From: Trifolium pratense
Taxonomy: Eukaryota > Streptophyta > Magnoliopsida > Fabales > Fabaceae
DNA length: 64,000 nt
Assembly (NCBI RefSeq): GCF_020283565.1
Contig: NC_060059.1
Span: 37,378,338-37,442,337, forward strand
Direction of reading: 5' to 3'
Below are positions 45,477 through 59,702 of the stretch, in pieces; positions within the stretch are counted from its first letter, which is position 1, and the number at the start of each line of letters is the position of its first letter. The notes under the pieces were generated by a model. The model was given only the letters and a program-made list of their open reading frames with translations, was not told the origin of the DNA and made no database searches. The translations under genes and the position numbers were made by a program.

Positions 45477-48400
45477 TTAAACTGTATAGTGCTGCTGAAT
45501 TGTATCAATGTCAAGTCCCTTCAGCTTCACCACTGATTCAACATGTCCCTTTAAAGTATTAAGCTCCCTAAGCCTGTCACACATTTTCAAAACTTTGTTA
45601 AAACAACCTCACATATCATCATCCATGCAATATCCCTCAACATACATATACTGGCTTACCTTGCGACTTCAGCGCGTCTCTTTGCTTGTTCCGCAATCTC
45701 TGAAAGTTCCCTATAGCTATTCTTTTCACTGAAAACGTTAGATGCTTCTGGAGGCTGAAGACCATGAAGTGTTCGCTGTGCAGCCGCCCATTGCGCTTCC
45801 CTCTCTTCTTTGCCATAATCTTTCTTTGTAGTGAATGCAGTCTATGATGAGAAAATACTAACACAATTAGATCAACAATGCAATAAATAAGACGGCTCAG
45901 TGCACAAGGTAACAACCTAAACATTGCGCCAAGGCTCGTCCTCATCAACAATGCAACAAAATAAAAAGCGAAAATAAAAAGAACCTACCTTGTTTTCCAA
46001 AAGATTATCCCAGGCTTTGCCACTAAGAACATAGCGGATTGCGAATTTGAGTAAATCAAGAGGGATATAAGTTACCAAACTGTACAACCAAATTACGCCG
46101 GCCCAACCCCATCCCATTCCTTTTATTCTTGCAAATCCCCAATTAGCATAAACTGCTATAAGTGTTGCAACCTGTCAAATGACAGAACAAAGTAAATTGG
46201 TAGTTCGTCAATAATTACGGCATCTTAAGAAACTAACACGTGCAACTTCATATATAGTATTGTTGATCGAAAAATAAGAGGTTCAAGCTTACCAGTTGAG
46301 CAATGAGAAAAGCACCTAGTAGGAGAAGACCAGGTCTTTCGGCAAAAGACCAACTGCGTGACCGAGTTACAAAAATTAGTGCTTGGCTTATTATACTGAC
46401 TTGTAGGTATAAAGCCGCCATAATTTCTTCAGGGTTATGTCTTATAGACCTCACACCAAACTTGTTCTGCAACATAATTAAAGCTATTTGCACTTAGGAT
46501 TTCGGCTAGTTGGTGATGATATTGAGTTAAATAAGAAATATAATATAAATTAATTTACCGGAAAGAAGTTGGTATCTTTGATTGTCCAGAAAAATACTAC
46601 TGTCATTAGTGCCATGTAACTTCCTAGCACAACACCGGTAGCGAATATCTCCCTCAGTTTCCAACTATCAGGTAGTGGAGATGGTTTAACTCTATCCTTT
46701 GATATTGTCATAATGGTACCTAAATGTATGGTTTAACTAGTAAGGAAATGAGTTTAAGAAATTATGCAAGAAAATAACTTGAAGATCAAGAAAATATTAA
46801 CTTACCATCATTTAGTATGGCAATAATCAAAACCATGAACGGCGCAAAATCAAACTTCCAGATCAACGCAATAAACATGAAACCAAACTACCAAAATGAA
46901 CTATTAAAAATCAATGATCATTAAGTATATGATTTGAATGTTCAAATGCATAGAAAAAATTAGACATTTTTTTTCATCAATCTAATTTAAGCACTTACCA
47001 CAATACGGATTGTAATTGACACGGCATAAATCTGTTACATAATCAAACATTTTGTGATTACCAACTAAAAAAGTTTAAGTAAATTCAAAAGATTGAATTA
47101 GATATGCAAGGAAACTAACAGTATAATTCTTCATCCTCTGAAAAATCGCCCGGCTGGTGAGGACAGCACTAATAATGACACTCAAACCAGGTTCAGTGAG
47201 GACAATATCAGAAGCACTTCTAGCAGCATCTGTAGCATCAGCAACAGCAATTCCGATATCCGCTTTCTTTAACGCAGGAGCATCATTTACACCATCTCCT
47301 GTCATTCCACATATATGCTTCTTCTCTTGCAGCCGCTTGACGATTTCATATTTGTGTTCTACCATATCATACAAAGAGAAAAAGAGACTAAAATGTAAGA
47401 ACTTCAAACTGTTGGACAAGTTGAACAAAAAGTGTCTGACACGTCACTGTGGAGAAGTGTCCGTGCTTCATACCTGGAAATACTCCTGCAAATCCATCGG
47501 CCTTCTCAATTAACTCGTCAACTGGAAGAGCCGAAATAGAAGCATCCTTGTCTTGACCAAGCAATGCAGATGATGGATACATGTTTGTTCCCATTCCAAG
47601 TCTTCTGCCGGTTTCCTTTCCGATGGCAAGCTGATCCCCTAGCGAACAACAGACACCGCAAGCGATTTCAAAGCTACAAACTTTGAGTTGTGGTGTGAGC
47701 TATAAGAAAGTGTGGCCTAAAATTCTTACCAGTAATCATCTTAACATTAACACCAAGGTTAAGTGCTCTTCTAATGGTTTCAGCACTATCATGTCTAGGA
47801 GGATCAAACAACGGTAGCAGACCAACAAATTGCCACGGTCCACCAGGACTATCTTTTGTTCGCTCCGGTACTTCCTGTTACACAAATCATACGATATAAT
47901 CTGTAAAGGAATTTATTCAATCAAGTCGAAAATTAGACATATTGATAATTGTTATCATCTTTACATACTTGTCTTGCAACACCTAAAGACCGAAGCCCGC
48001 GCTCCGCAAACTTATCAATTACATTATGAACCTTTTTCCTGACATCTTCTTTGCAGTTGCAGAGGTTTATTATCTAAAACAGGAAAAACATGGTCTAGTT
48101 ATTTTCCATAACGTCATAAAAATGGCGATAATGAAACTGATATTTACCTGCTCGGGAGCACCTTTGCTCGCTCGATGCCATTTTCCATCGGAATCAATAT
48201 AAGTTAAAGCAGTCCTCTTGTCTACAGGATTGAATGGAAGAAAATGTACCTCCCTGATACCAGCTCTTGCCTAATCATTAAGATCATAACAATTAAATTT
48301 TATCCATATCCAAAATTCAATATTTTTTTCCTTTTATCCTACTTGTTAAAAATTACACACATTTTGGGATATTTACCTCTTTTGGATCAGCAAGCATTCC

Positions 48401-51400
48401 AACAATTGCGGCATCTATAGCATCTTGATTTTCAGTCCTAGAAGCTCTAGCTGCTAGAAGCATCACATATTCCTTCTCAATTCCCTTAGCGAAAACCTCA
48501 ATCAAGTTTCTGTCAACACTAAGCTTATTCAAAGTGAGAGTTCCGGTTTTATCACTACAAAGAACATCCATTCCAGCCATTTCTTCAATAGCAGTCATTC
48601 TTTTCGTTATAGCACCTTGCTGCGAAAGCCTATGAGAACCAATAGCCATAGTAACAGACAAAACAGTTGGCATAGCAATTGGAATTCCACCAATCAATAG
48701 CACCAAAAGATTGTCAATTCCGTCTCTATACTTGCGATGTTGTATCGGATACATCACAATAAGCTCAATGAGTATTCCAATAGCAATTGAACAAATGCAG
48801 AAGTTACCAATAGCTGTTAGCACTTTCTGAAAATGTCCAACTTGGTTAGTACTATCAACCAAATGAGCTGCTTTACCGAAAAAAGTGTGCACACCAGTAG
48901 CAATCACTACTGCTTCAATCTCACCCTTCTTAACCGTCGATCCTGAAAACACTTCATCCGAGGAACTCTTTGTAACAGGAAGAGACTCTCCTGTTAATGC
49001 AGACTGATCAACACTTAACGGATCTCCCTCGAGAAGACGTGCATCAGCCGGAATTATATCTCCTAACTTAATGCTGATTATGTCTCCTGGTACTAAAATC
49101 GCAGCATCTTGTTCACTCCATCTACCATCTCTTAGTACCTAAAATATTTTGTAGCCACAAAAATTGAACAAACATTAATAAAAGTGATAGCGCCCCAAAT
49201 ATGTTGAAAAGCATGGTAGAGCCGAACAAATTGAGAGAAATATTGATTAGTTGAAATTGATAGAATGAAAACCGTCTGATCTTAATTGGACGGTCTTATC
49301 TATCCTGACTGCATGACTGCGCTGCATGCAATCCAAATCCGAGTGTAGGATACACTTTATATAGTAATCCTAACTAAACTAACAAATCATAACTAACTTG
49401 CAACTAATACTAACCAGCTTGGAACTAACTAGTAATTACCTTTAACAAACTCCAATCGTATCTAACAAAATAATGCGCGTAAATAAATAGAACGATGACA
49501 CTTGGCGCAACATGGATAAGAAAATTGTGTTTTATTAATACCTTGGTTTTGGGAGCTAAACCAGCCATGAGAGCAGCAGCAGCATTGCCAGCGTTGTTTT
49601 CTTCGATGAAACTGATCGTAGAGTTGATGACTAAGAGAGCGATGATTCCGACAAAATCTTGCCAATCTGGAGGCCTTCCACTGCCATTAGCCAAAGCAAT
49701 GGCCATAATAGCAGCAGCTTCCATAACCCATGATAAAGGATTCCACATAAAACCCAAAAACTTCAAAAACTTGCTTTCTTTTTTCTCTTCCAATTTGTTT
49801 GGACCAAAGACTTGAAGCCTGTTGGTTCCTTCTTCTGAGGTGAGACCTTGTCTTGAACATTTTAGCTGCTCAAACACCTCTTCTATTGGAATCCGTTCCT
49901 ATATGATTAACAAGGTTTTATTTCAAGTTAAAAATAGGAGCAAAATTTAGTGATGGAAATTTTGTTTAAAATTTTGAAAATTGGTGATCAAATTTTAAAA
50001 TTTTAATATATGAGGAATAGAAAGCCACTAAGTTTGGTTTATTGGTGAGGGGTTAACGCTAGAGGTTTTTGGTTCGATCCCCAGCTCATTGTAAAAAAAA
50101 AAAAAAAAAGAGAAATAGAAGTGCATTTAAGTTATTGTTAGATTTTTTTTGTCAATATTGTTACTTTTAAAATCTATTTTTTACAATTTAAATTTTATCT
50201 CCAAATATTTTTTAATAATTGGAAGGTCAGTTTGATTTGTAAAAATATAAGTACAAAACGAAATAACACATGAGAGACATATTATATGATAATCAATAAG
50301 CCTTTAAGATATTGAACAATTTTTTACCTTATGCGATTTTTATATAGACAGAAGAGTTTTTTAATATTTTAAATAATTTAGTGAGAATAAGAATTTCAGT
50401 TTTTGTCGAACCCACTTGGGTTGGTTTGATGGTATTGACTTGGATCTGGGAGTGTACTTCTCCTAAAGGTATCAGGTTCGATTCTCTCTTGTATCAAAGT
50501 TTTTGTCTATCTCTTGACCATAAATTGTGTAGTCCTGAAACTAATTTTAAAATGAAACAAAGTTCAATTTTATCCAATATCTTGTTTTTTAGCTATCAAA
50601 CATTTTCAAGGGCTATAAAAACTATTAAATGCACGTGAGTGACGATTTACCAGAAGAATAGAGAAATTGAAAAGCATGGCGTGTTTGGAGATTTAGCTAT
50701 TTTTAGTCTTTGCTTACACCAACTGTGATGTAATAAGTTACGGATTTCTTGGACTCCACTCAAACATTATCAAAACAACTAACTATAGCTTTTTAGTTTA
50801 TCTTTTTTTTTTTTTTTTGGTTTACTTTCTTGGATTATATTGTGAATATTATGTAAAAGAATTGTATCATAATTGTAGTACTAGTACTTGTTTGAGAAAT
50901 AATTAAATTTTTGTCATATATTTGAGAAAATTATTATCTTCTGAGTCTTTCATTGGACTTTATAATCAGATTAAAAATACATAACTTTTACCCTCTTAAA
51001 CTGAAAATATATAATTTTTTTATATAATTTCAAATTAAATATTTAAACAATTATATTCAGCATATCTCGAATTTATTTGGGAGAATTTGAGTTAAAGTAG
51101 TGATCCAAAGTCTAAAATAATTATTCGTTTTATTTTATTTATTTATTTTTCGTTCGAATTATTAGAGTCAATTTTTTAAGAAGGTTTGAAGACTCAAAAA
51201 CAATTACATTTAACCTCGATGAATATAAGATTAAAATAACAAGTAATCAATCTACCTTAATAAAAAAAATACAAACTTCTTGCCAAAAAACAAAAATACA
51301 AACTTCATAAGTTCCGATTATTTATCTTAATTTTTAGAGAAATGCAAAAGGAATAATAAAAGTGTTGAGAGAATACAATTAATGTTTTAGAATCATAATA

Positions 51401-51677
51401 AATTTGACAAATTCACCAAATTTATAATGTATTTTTTTTTCAAAATTACGGTGAATCATGGTAAATAGAAACATGCAAGCAATATGTTGTTTTTGGAGTG
51501 ATCATATTCATATAAATCATCACTTCAATGACTAATATTAATCATTAAGTAACCCACATGAAGAAAAAACAAGAGGGTACAAAAGAAATTAGAAAGAAAA
51601 AAAAAAAGTAGCATGGAATATATATGTACCAGATCGACACTTTCATTTTTGATCTCTTCGAGGCTGATACCTCCCAT
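45477..51677 (-). CDS. Plasma-membrane H+-ATPase 2 (P3A type), 953 aa, 15 exons
   Basis: Exons in gene order: 51677-51630, 49898-49542, 49138-48377, 48270-48148, 48073-47969, 47874-47730, 47638-47474, 47358-47120, 47031-46999, 46887-46806, 46719-46559, 46466-46293, 46171-45989, 45841-45660, 45573-45477. Thirteen of 15 exon lengths equal those of gene 1; exon 7 is two codons longer and exon 14 one codon shorter. N-terminus [20 protein letters not shown]. All P-type motifs are present: [38 protein letters not shown]. The C-terminus is QQHYTV, the standard 14-3-3 binding end with Thr952. It exports protons and energises the plasma membrane. Intron 1 is about 1.7 kb. A peroxidase gene separates it from gene 1. 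Confidence 0.95.
45889..45945 (-). mobile_element. SINE-like insert in intron 13 of H+-ATPase gene 2
   Basis: On the minus strand it reads GACGAGCCTTGGCGCAATG, then GGTTGTTACC and GCACTGAGCC, matching 39802-39862 of gene 1. Flanking GTTGAT and ATCTAATTGTGTT are shared too. Confidence 0.65.
50023..50109 (+). mobile_element. SINE with poly-A tail in intron 1 of H+-ATPase gene 2
   Basis: TTATTGGTGAGGGGTTAACGC (A-box-like) and GGTTCGATCCCCAGC (B-box-like) are followed by a long A run. The flanks are GAGGAATAGAA (50012-50022) and GAGAAATAGAA (50110-50120), a target duplication with one mismatch. It is antisense to the ATPase gene. Confidence 0.8.
50405..50505 (+). repeat. Second SINE-like repeat in the same intron
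   Basis: TTGGTTTGATGGTATTGACTTGG…GGTATCAGGTTCGATTCTCTC has the spacing of A and B boxes. No clear tail or target duplication. Confidence 0.5.
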
Positions 51678-51775
51678 GTTGTCGTGAAAAATCTACTATG
51701 AAATAATAATATTGTGTTGTGAATGAATAATATGAGAGAGGTGAGAAAAAGAGGATTAAATAGAAGGGTGTTGTT
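51678..51775 (-). promoter_or_regulatory. Core promoter and leader of H+-ATPase gene 2
   Basis: On the minus strand a TATA-like CTATTTAATCC (plus GGATTAAATAG, about 51753-51763) lies about 75 bases before the ATG. A CT-rich leader (CTCTTTTTCTCACCTCTCTC) follows it. Confidence 0.45.
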
Positions 51776-54480
51776 GAGTCATGAGGAGGTTAGTGAAAAA
51801 GTCCAAAAGAAAATAAATGCAGGTAGAAAAGAGTAAGGTTTGAGGTTAGGCTTTTGAGTTTGTGTTGTGTGATGTAATGTATGATTTTTTTGAAGTGAAG
51901 CTTTGAACTACTCTTTGTGCCCAACTTTTGTGGTTTAGATACCTTGTTGTAGTTTAGGGTTATTGGGATCCTTAGGTTCACAAGAGTTAGTACATGTTTT
52001 AAGGCGGTGTGATTTGCAGATTTATTAAGTGTGGGTTAAATTTGATATTAGTTAAAAAAAAATTGATGTTTAGCAACATATATAACCCACATCAAGTGAG
52101 TTGAGTCTCATATAAGTAATGTATGATTTTTTTATATGCTTTAAGAGCCGTATGATTTGCAAAAAGTATTAGACAGAACATCGTAGAATAATTGGAAGAA
52201 TATCTAACCTAAATATTATGTCAAATATATTTCTATATGTTTTGCCTAACTATCAGAGGACTATATTGTAATTTTTCATTTCTGCCCCGCTCCTACAAAC
52301 GGGCAAGAGTCCCACATTGCTTCCATCACACAAATGTTTTTCCTTTTCATTGGATGCGTTTTATTATATGATATATCTTATGCATAAAAATACAACGAGT
52401 TAATTTATTAATTATAAATGTATTCTTTTTAATGTTAAGAAATTAAATCCAAACTATGTCAATGTTTGGAGATCATGGTTAAGATAAGTATGAAATGGTA
52501 GAGGCCTTTAAAAAAAATACATTCAAATCTTTTAACTAAGTAATCACATTGATTAAATACTTTATTTTTGTTTTTTTTTTCTAATTCTTCCTATAATTAC
52601 TTTTAGAATACTTTTTTCTCTTTTTTTTTTGGTGAATTACTTTTTTTATCTCTAGTGATCAGCCTATCCGTGATTAGCATGAATGAACTCAAGTACGTCG
52701 AAAGTAAAGTTAGAGATTTATCACAAGAAGTGATTTTAGGACTTCCTTCAATCATGAAAGCCCAAAAAGAAAATTGGGGTTGTGAAGTTCGTGAGTGGTC
52801 ACAAGAAGGAATAGCTCAAGACACGAGAAAAATAACATGTTTTGACAAAGTGGGAAAAAAAAATTAAAAATTTGGTATACATTCAATCGAAAATAAAAAT
52901 TTGACGGTATACACATTAATATATTATGAACATTTAGCCTTTCATTAACGTAGAGCATGACATCAAATAACGCTTAAATGAGATGACGTGACTTGTCTCT
53001 TATAGTTTAATTAATCAATGCTATGAGTTTGATCTTTGGTTGGAATTGGATATACAAGTATTAAAAATTTTAGAGAGTTTATCATACATTAAAGTCTCAT
53101 AATTAATGTTCGAGAAATACCATACATTAAACCAATTAAGTCTCAAAAGATTCGAAAAATTAATCTCTGCAAATGTGCGCTGATGATACTAGCTCAAAAA
53201 AATAAACATAAACTATGATGTTTATCATGCATAGATAAATGCTTGGAAGAGAAAGGATAGAAATCTCGTGGACATGGGTTAATAATTAAGACACATGTGA
53301 GGATGTCACAATTAGTACACTGTTCAGGGTTACATACAAACATGTCCTGCACCATTACAATGTGGACCATTTTTGTTTATAAAATTGTCTCTTTTTATAT
53401 GTTACAAGAATCTATATCATAGGCATGTTGGTTTGATGTGTGTGTGGAGTCTTAATTTTTGTGGCAATCTACAAAATCCCACTCAAGATATAGAGAAAAG
53501 TATGTGATGATTTGGCATGTACTATTTCACTTGGCCTTTTGCTCTCTTAAGTGGGATATGATGTTGAATAAATATGTAGTACATTTTCATAAGAAAATAG
53601 AAGATATAATAATGTAAAATCATTTTATATTGACATTTAATAAGTATTTTGTATATTATAAAGATGTTTTAAAATTTGGATAAAAAATTTGAGACATAGT
53701 AACCGAGAATAGATTTACTCTACTGAAGTACACAACTAAATATGGTGAGGGATGCAAATGATTCGCACTTTAACTTGGGGGGTGAAGGAAGAATTCGCAC
53801 TTTAACTTGCGAATGGTGTTTCATTCAAAATTGTTTCATGGGAAATGAGAGAAAGGTGGAGAGAACAAAAAAGTTGATTTTTATAAGGTTTGCATCCTAT
53901 GATGCAAACTCTTTTTTCTCAATTTTTGCTATTTACACACTCTCCGAATAGCATGCAAACAGGGTTTTTCAAGTTTTTGGGATTTTACACGTTCACATTT
54001 TAAATAGCGAGTAGGGTAAAATTGAAAAATCATGGGGCGCCTAAGATTCATGGGGACGCAAAAAGAAAATTTCAAAAGTAACATATTGAATCCCAAGCCC
54101 AATTCAATTCATTTTTTGAGGCCCAACACTTATAACAATTTTTTTATAAAAAAATATCAATAATGAATTGTTAATGTTAGTATTTTTATTTCATCGATAC
54201 TTTATTTTAGTAAATAAATAATATTAATTTATTCAAATTGATATAGTACATCGATGTTATATAAATAAATTCAAAATCGCAAAAAAAAAAGGATGAATCT
54301 GAAAACAAACTCACAACATCCGTGTTAATAGCATAAAACGACAAATTGCATAAACTTGCCTAGTTGATTACATTGAAGTGTCCGAAATATTCATCCATCC
54401 AGATCTGTGACCGCGGAAAAAAAATTGTAAAATTATCCTTGATTAATAGTATTATTGGAAAGTTGATTATTTAGTTTTTT
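51776..54480. other. Intergenic, no gene seen
   Basis: AT-rich. Near 53760-53815 the string ATTCGCACTTTAACTTG occurs twice. A fragment AAGAGTCCCACATTGCTTCC near 52306 resembles the start of an LTR or TRIM. Frames at 52655-52867 and 53742-53951 have no motifs. Confidence 0.5.
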
Positions 54481-54513
54481 TTTTGTTGTTGTGTTGTTAG
54501 TTACATTGTTCTT

Positions 54514-54522
54514 AAACCCTAA
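54514..54522 (+). promoter_or_regulatory. Telo-box (AAACCCTAA) upstream of acidic-protein gene
   Basis: Exact AAACCCTAA 87 bases before the start codon, in the likely leader or promoter. This motif is frequent in promoters of plant genes active in dividing cells. Confidence 0.45.
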
Positions 54523-54608
54523 TATGACTCATATTTCATTTCCATCGCGTAAAACCCCGCTTTATCCCTTCTCTCATTCATTTTCATTCAGAACAAACAT
54601 CAAACACC

Positions 54609-57600
54609 ATGAGCTCACTTCCAAACAACAACAACTCTTCTTCCGCCACCGCCACCGCCGCAACAACCACCACCCTCGACAACTTTTTCCTCGAAACCCT
54701 AATGGACAGACTTCAACTACGTGGTCCAGACAACAACCTCGCTAAATCCTACGAGGATTTCCTTTTCAGCGATGAAGAAGATGAATTCCACGAAGACGAA
54801 GATGACCAACCCCGTGCTTACCAAGATGGAAAACAAGCAATCTACAAAGAAGAATCTAAGCTTGAAGCTGAAATCATCAAATTGATCCTCACTGGAAAAG
54901 GGGATACTCTCAAACCAAATTCCGGTGAAGCAATTTCGCTTCGCGAAAGCAATATTTGTGTTGGGTGTCATGAGGAAGAAGAAGGAGAGTATATTGTGTG
55001 GGAATGGCATGGACATATTATGGGGTATACTGATGAACATGGATTTGCTCCTGAGTATATTTATGGGAATTACTTTCAGAGGATTGTGCCCGTGGAGCGT
55101 TCTGTTGCTGCACCAGTTGAAGAAGATGCAGTGAATAAGGGTTTGAAGGATTTGATTGATGATGTTGCTGTTAGTACCAACCCTGGTAGGATTCTTCATC
55201 GCAATCTCAATGCTGGGTGTATTAATACCAGGTACCCAATTAAGGCAATTCATTTTGTTCTATTCTAATGTTGTCGCGAATTTTGTTTATATGTGCTTGT
55301 TAGATTATTTGGTGTGCTAATGTTTATCTTGATGATTACAAAGTTGAGTCTATATCACCGTCATCTATTATTATACTGCAAAATTGAGATAATTTCACCA
55401 ACAGGGGTTACTATATTAAAAATGAAGTTATATCGCCAACGGTTATTACTTTGTGCAAATAGAACACACGCCGTGAATTCTGAATATTAAAGTTCAGTTT
55501 GTCTTACCAATAAGTTGAATCACAACCGCCCTTTGCAAGACTTAGGCTTGGGGAGCTATCCATTGCTATATTATTGGTTAAAAACAAGCTAAAAATCTGA
55601 TGGCTCCCGAAGCAAATGGCATCCGCCTCAAACAAACGTAAATCGGAAAAATTAAATTGGATATAGACGATTGATACTCATTGGTGCAATTTTATGATTT
55701 TACATTTTTGTCAATGCAATTCATTTTGTTCGATTTTTTTTTTGTCGGTATGGTGTAAATTTCGTTTATCTGTGTTTGTTAGATTATTTGGTGTGCTATT
55801 GTTTATTGGTATTCATTCGGTTGTTTTTATTTCTTTCAATTTTGAGTTTTTATTTTGTATACTTTTACTCACATCACATGCTATGTGCTTTGGTTGTGGA
55901 TGAATTTAGTTGTTACTGTTAGGATGTTGGATTTTGTCTTTAGTGTTTAGGAGGTATAGATGCAAGGTTTTAAATAACGCTTGCGTTATGGATTTCGGCT
56001 GTTGCGGATGCCGCGTTACAGGTTGCGGTCGTCGCGGTGTGAATTAATCACAACAGAGTACACAAATCTTATTGAAATTATTTGTATTATCATATATGTA
56101 TAATAACATAAAATAGAGATAGATATGAAGTTTTGAACTAGGGAAAGAGCTAAAAGGAGATAAAGCTCTGTATTATATTCATATTTGTACTGACAAAGTG
56201 ATTTTTATCCATCTCAATTGAAAAAAAAAGGGAATTCTCTGTCTATTTGCATTTTGTCGCGGCTGTAACAGCGCTTCGATGTGATTTTTTTCTCAATCTA
56301 TAAAAACGGAGAAAAAAGGTAACTGTGGCTGCTGATACTGTCTTTGACGCGACCGTTTTCTTGGTAACGTACCATTTTTTAAAACCTTGTTTAGATGGTA
56401 AGCGCAAATGGGGTTTTAGAACACCCGTGTCATGGGGATTTTACCTCTCTTAGTCGTTTAAGATTTGAATTTTTATGCTTCCATCTAATGATATTTATGG
56501 GCAAGATGACTATAAAAAAAGTGGTCAAAGTCAAACTAAACCTTTTGAGTTCTCTTAACCCTGACAAGGTTTTTCTTCCAAAACATTATATCCATAATGA
56601 TGCATTGTTATCATTATACTTATAAACAAACTAGCTATGATGTTCTTCATGTTTTGGTATGTATGGTACCTTTAGTCTTTTACAATTTCGTTTATTTGGT
56701 GTGCTAATGTTTATTGGTATTCATTCAGTAGTTTTTGTTTCTTTGTGGATGAATTTAGTTGTTACTATTAGGATGCTGGATTTTGTCTTTAGTGTTTAGG
56801 AGGTATAGATGCAATGCAAGGTTTTAAATAATGGTCACGTTAAGGATTTCGGCTGTTACGGATGCCGCGTTATGGGTTGCGGTTGTTGCGGTGTGAATTA
56901 ATCACAACAGAGCACACAAATCTTATTAAAATTATTTGTATTATCATATATGTATTATATTCATGTTTGTACTAAAAAAGTGATTTTATCCTTCTCAATT
57001 GAAAAAAGATAGAATTCTCTGGCTATTTGCATTTTGTCGCGGCTGTAACGGCGTTATGATGTATTTTTTCTCACTCTATAAAAACGGGAAAAATGGTAAC
57101 GGTGGTTGCTGATATTGCTTTTGACGCAGTCGTTTTCTCAGTAACGTACTGTTTTTTAAAATCTTGTTTAGTTGGTAAGCATAAATGGGGTTTCAGAGCC
57201 ACCTGTCATGGGCACTTTACCTCTCTGAGTTTCATTTAAAATTATGGGCAAGATGACTATAAAAAAAGTGGTCGAAGAAAACCTGTTAAGTTATCTAAAC
57301 CCTTACAAGGTTTTTCTTACAAAAAATGATAGCCATAATGATGCATTGTTATCATTATATAAAGAAATTGGCTATGATGTTCTTCATGTTGGTGATGTAT
57401 GGCATCTTTAGTCCTTTACAAAAGGGGTCGAAAACCTTTTAAGTTCTCTTAACCCTGACAAGGTTTTTCTTACAAAAATGATAGCCATATTGGGGATGTA
57501 TGGTTGTGATATATTATGATTTATTATGTTAGAAGTGTTATAGTTTGCTTTTGAGCATTTTTTACGTGTTTTGTTGCATTGAGTGCAACTTTACCACTGA

Positions 57601-57670
57601 ATTGAACGTTTTTATGCTTTTATATTTGGTTTCTCTCAAGTTCTTCTCTTCTGAAATCTACAGGTTCTAA
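54609..57670 (+). CDS. Acidic plant protein of unknown function, about 209 aa, two exons
   Basis: Exon 1 is 54609-55231 and exon 2 begins at 57664 after a good acceptor (TTCTTCTCTTCTGAAATCTACAG), adding only seven bases so the end reads INTRF and stop. If the intron is kept the protein ends INTRYPIKAIHFVLF (219 aa). The N-terminus is Asn/Ser/Thr-rich, then LDNFFLETLMDRLQLRGPDN, an acidic run (FSDEEDEFHEDEDDQ), ICVGCHEEEEGEYIVWEWHG and HGFAPEYIYGNYFQRI. The CVGC pair and the WEWHGH…PEYIYGNYF block look like a conserved plant-specific family, but I know no function. No signal peptide or membrane segment is seen. Confidence 0.75.
55695..57480. repeat. Nested tandem repeats in the intron of the acidic-protein gene
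   Basis: A unit of about 0.85 kb occurs twice (about 55763-56630 and 56690-57370), with a partial third end near 57430-57480 and a partial start near 55285-55340. Shared strings: ATTTGGTGTGCTA.TGTTTATTGG, TAGTGTTTAGGAGGTATAGATG, AATTAATCACAACAGAG, CCCTGACAAGGTTTTTCTT. Each full unit holds an element with ends CAAGGTTTTAAATAA and AAAAC.TTGTTT and a GC-rich core (GATGCCGCGTTA). Confidence 0.8.
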
Positions 57671-59337
<1,667 letters not shown>

Positions 59338-59493
59338 ATAAGCATGATGAATAAAATAAGAACTTGAGTATTCTTCATATAACCCTATATTTGAGGAGAG
59401 TGATTAGTGAGGGGTAGTATTTTTGGAATATAGGGCACAGAAGAAAATACGGGGTGGCAAAAGAAGCTCCTTTAGGTCCATAAAAAAGTTGAA

Positions 59494-59499
59494 GGCCCA
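59494..59499 (+). promoter_or_regulatory. Possible site II element (GGCCCA / TGGGCC)
   Basis: GGCCCA lies about 205 bases before the REI1-like start codon, and a telo-box AAACCCTA sits in intron 1 at about 59911. Site II plus telo-box is a known pairing in plant ribosome-related promoters; use here is inferred. Confidence 0.35.
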
Positions 59500-59702
59500 A
59501 GAAGAAGACTCAGCGGTCCATAACGGAGAATAACATCATTACTTACGCAAGCAAGCGCTACCTTTGTTCATTCATTCCTTCGTTCTTCTTTTCTTTCTTT
59601 CACCGTTTCGGCCGACATACCATTTCATTTCCTATTTATTCCTTCATTCTCTTTGTTAGGTTTCTTTCAATTCGTTTTCTTCTTCTCTCAAAAAAGCAAG
59701 CA

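Noticed and set aside
45637..45951. 104-codon minus-strand frame
   Set aside because: Exon 14 of H+-ATPase gene 2 read through its flanking introns.
54717..55253. 178-codon minus-strand frame
   Set aside because: Antisense to exon 1 of the acidic-protein gene, whose plus-strand product has the more ordered composition and conserved-looking motifs.
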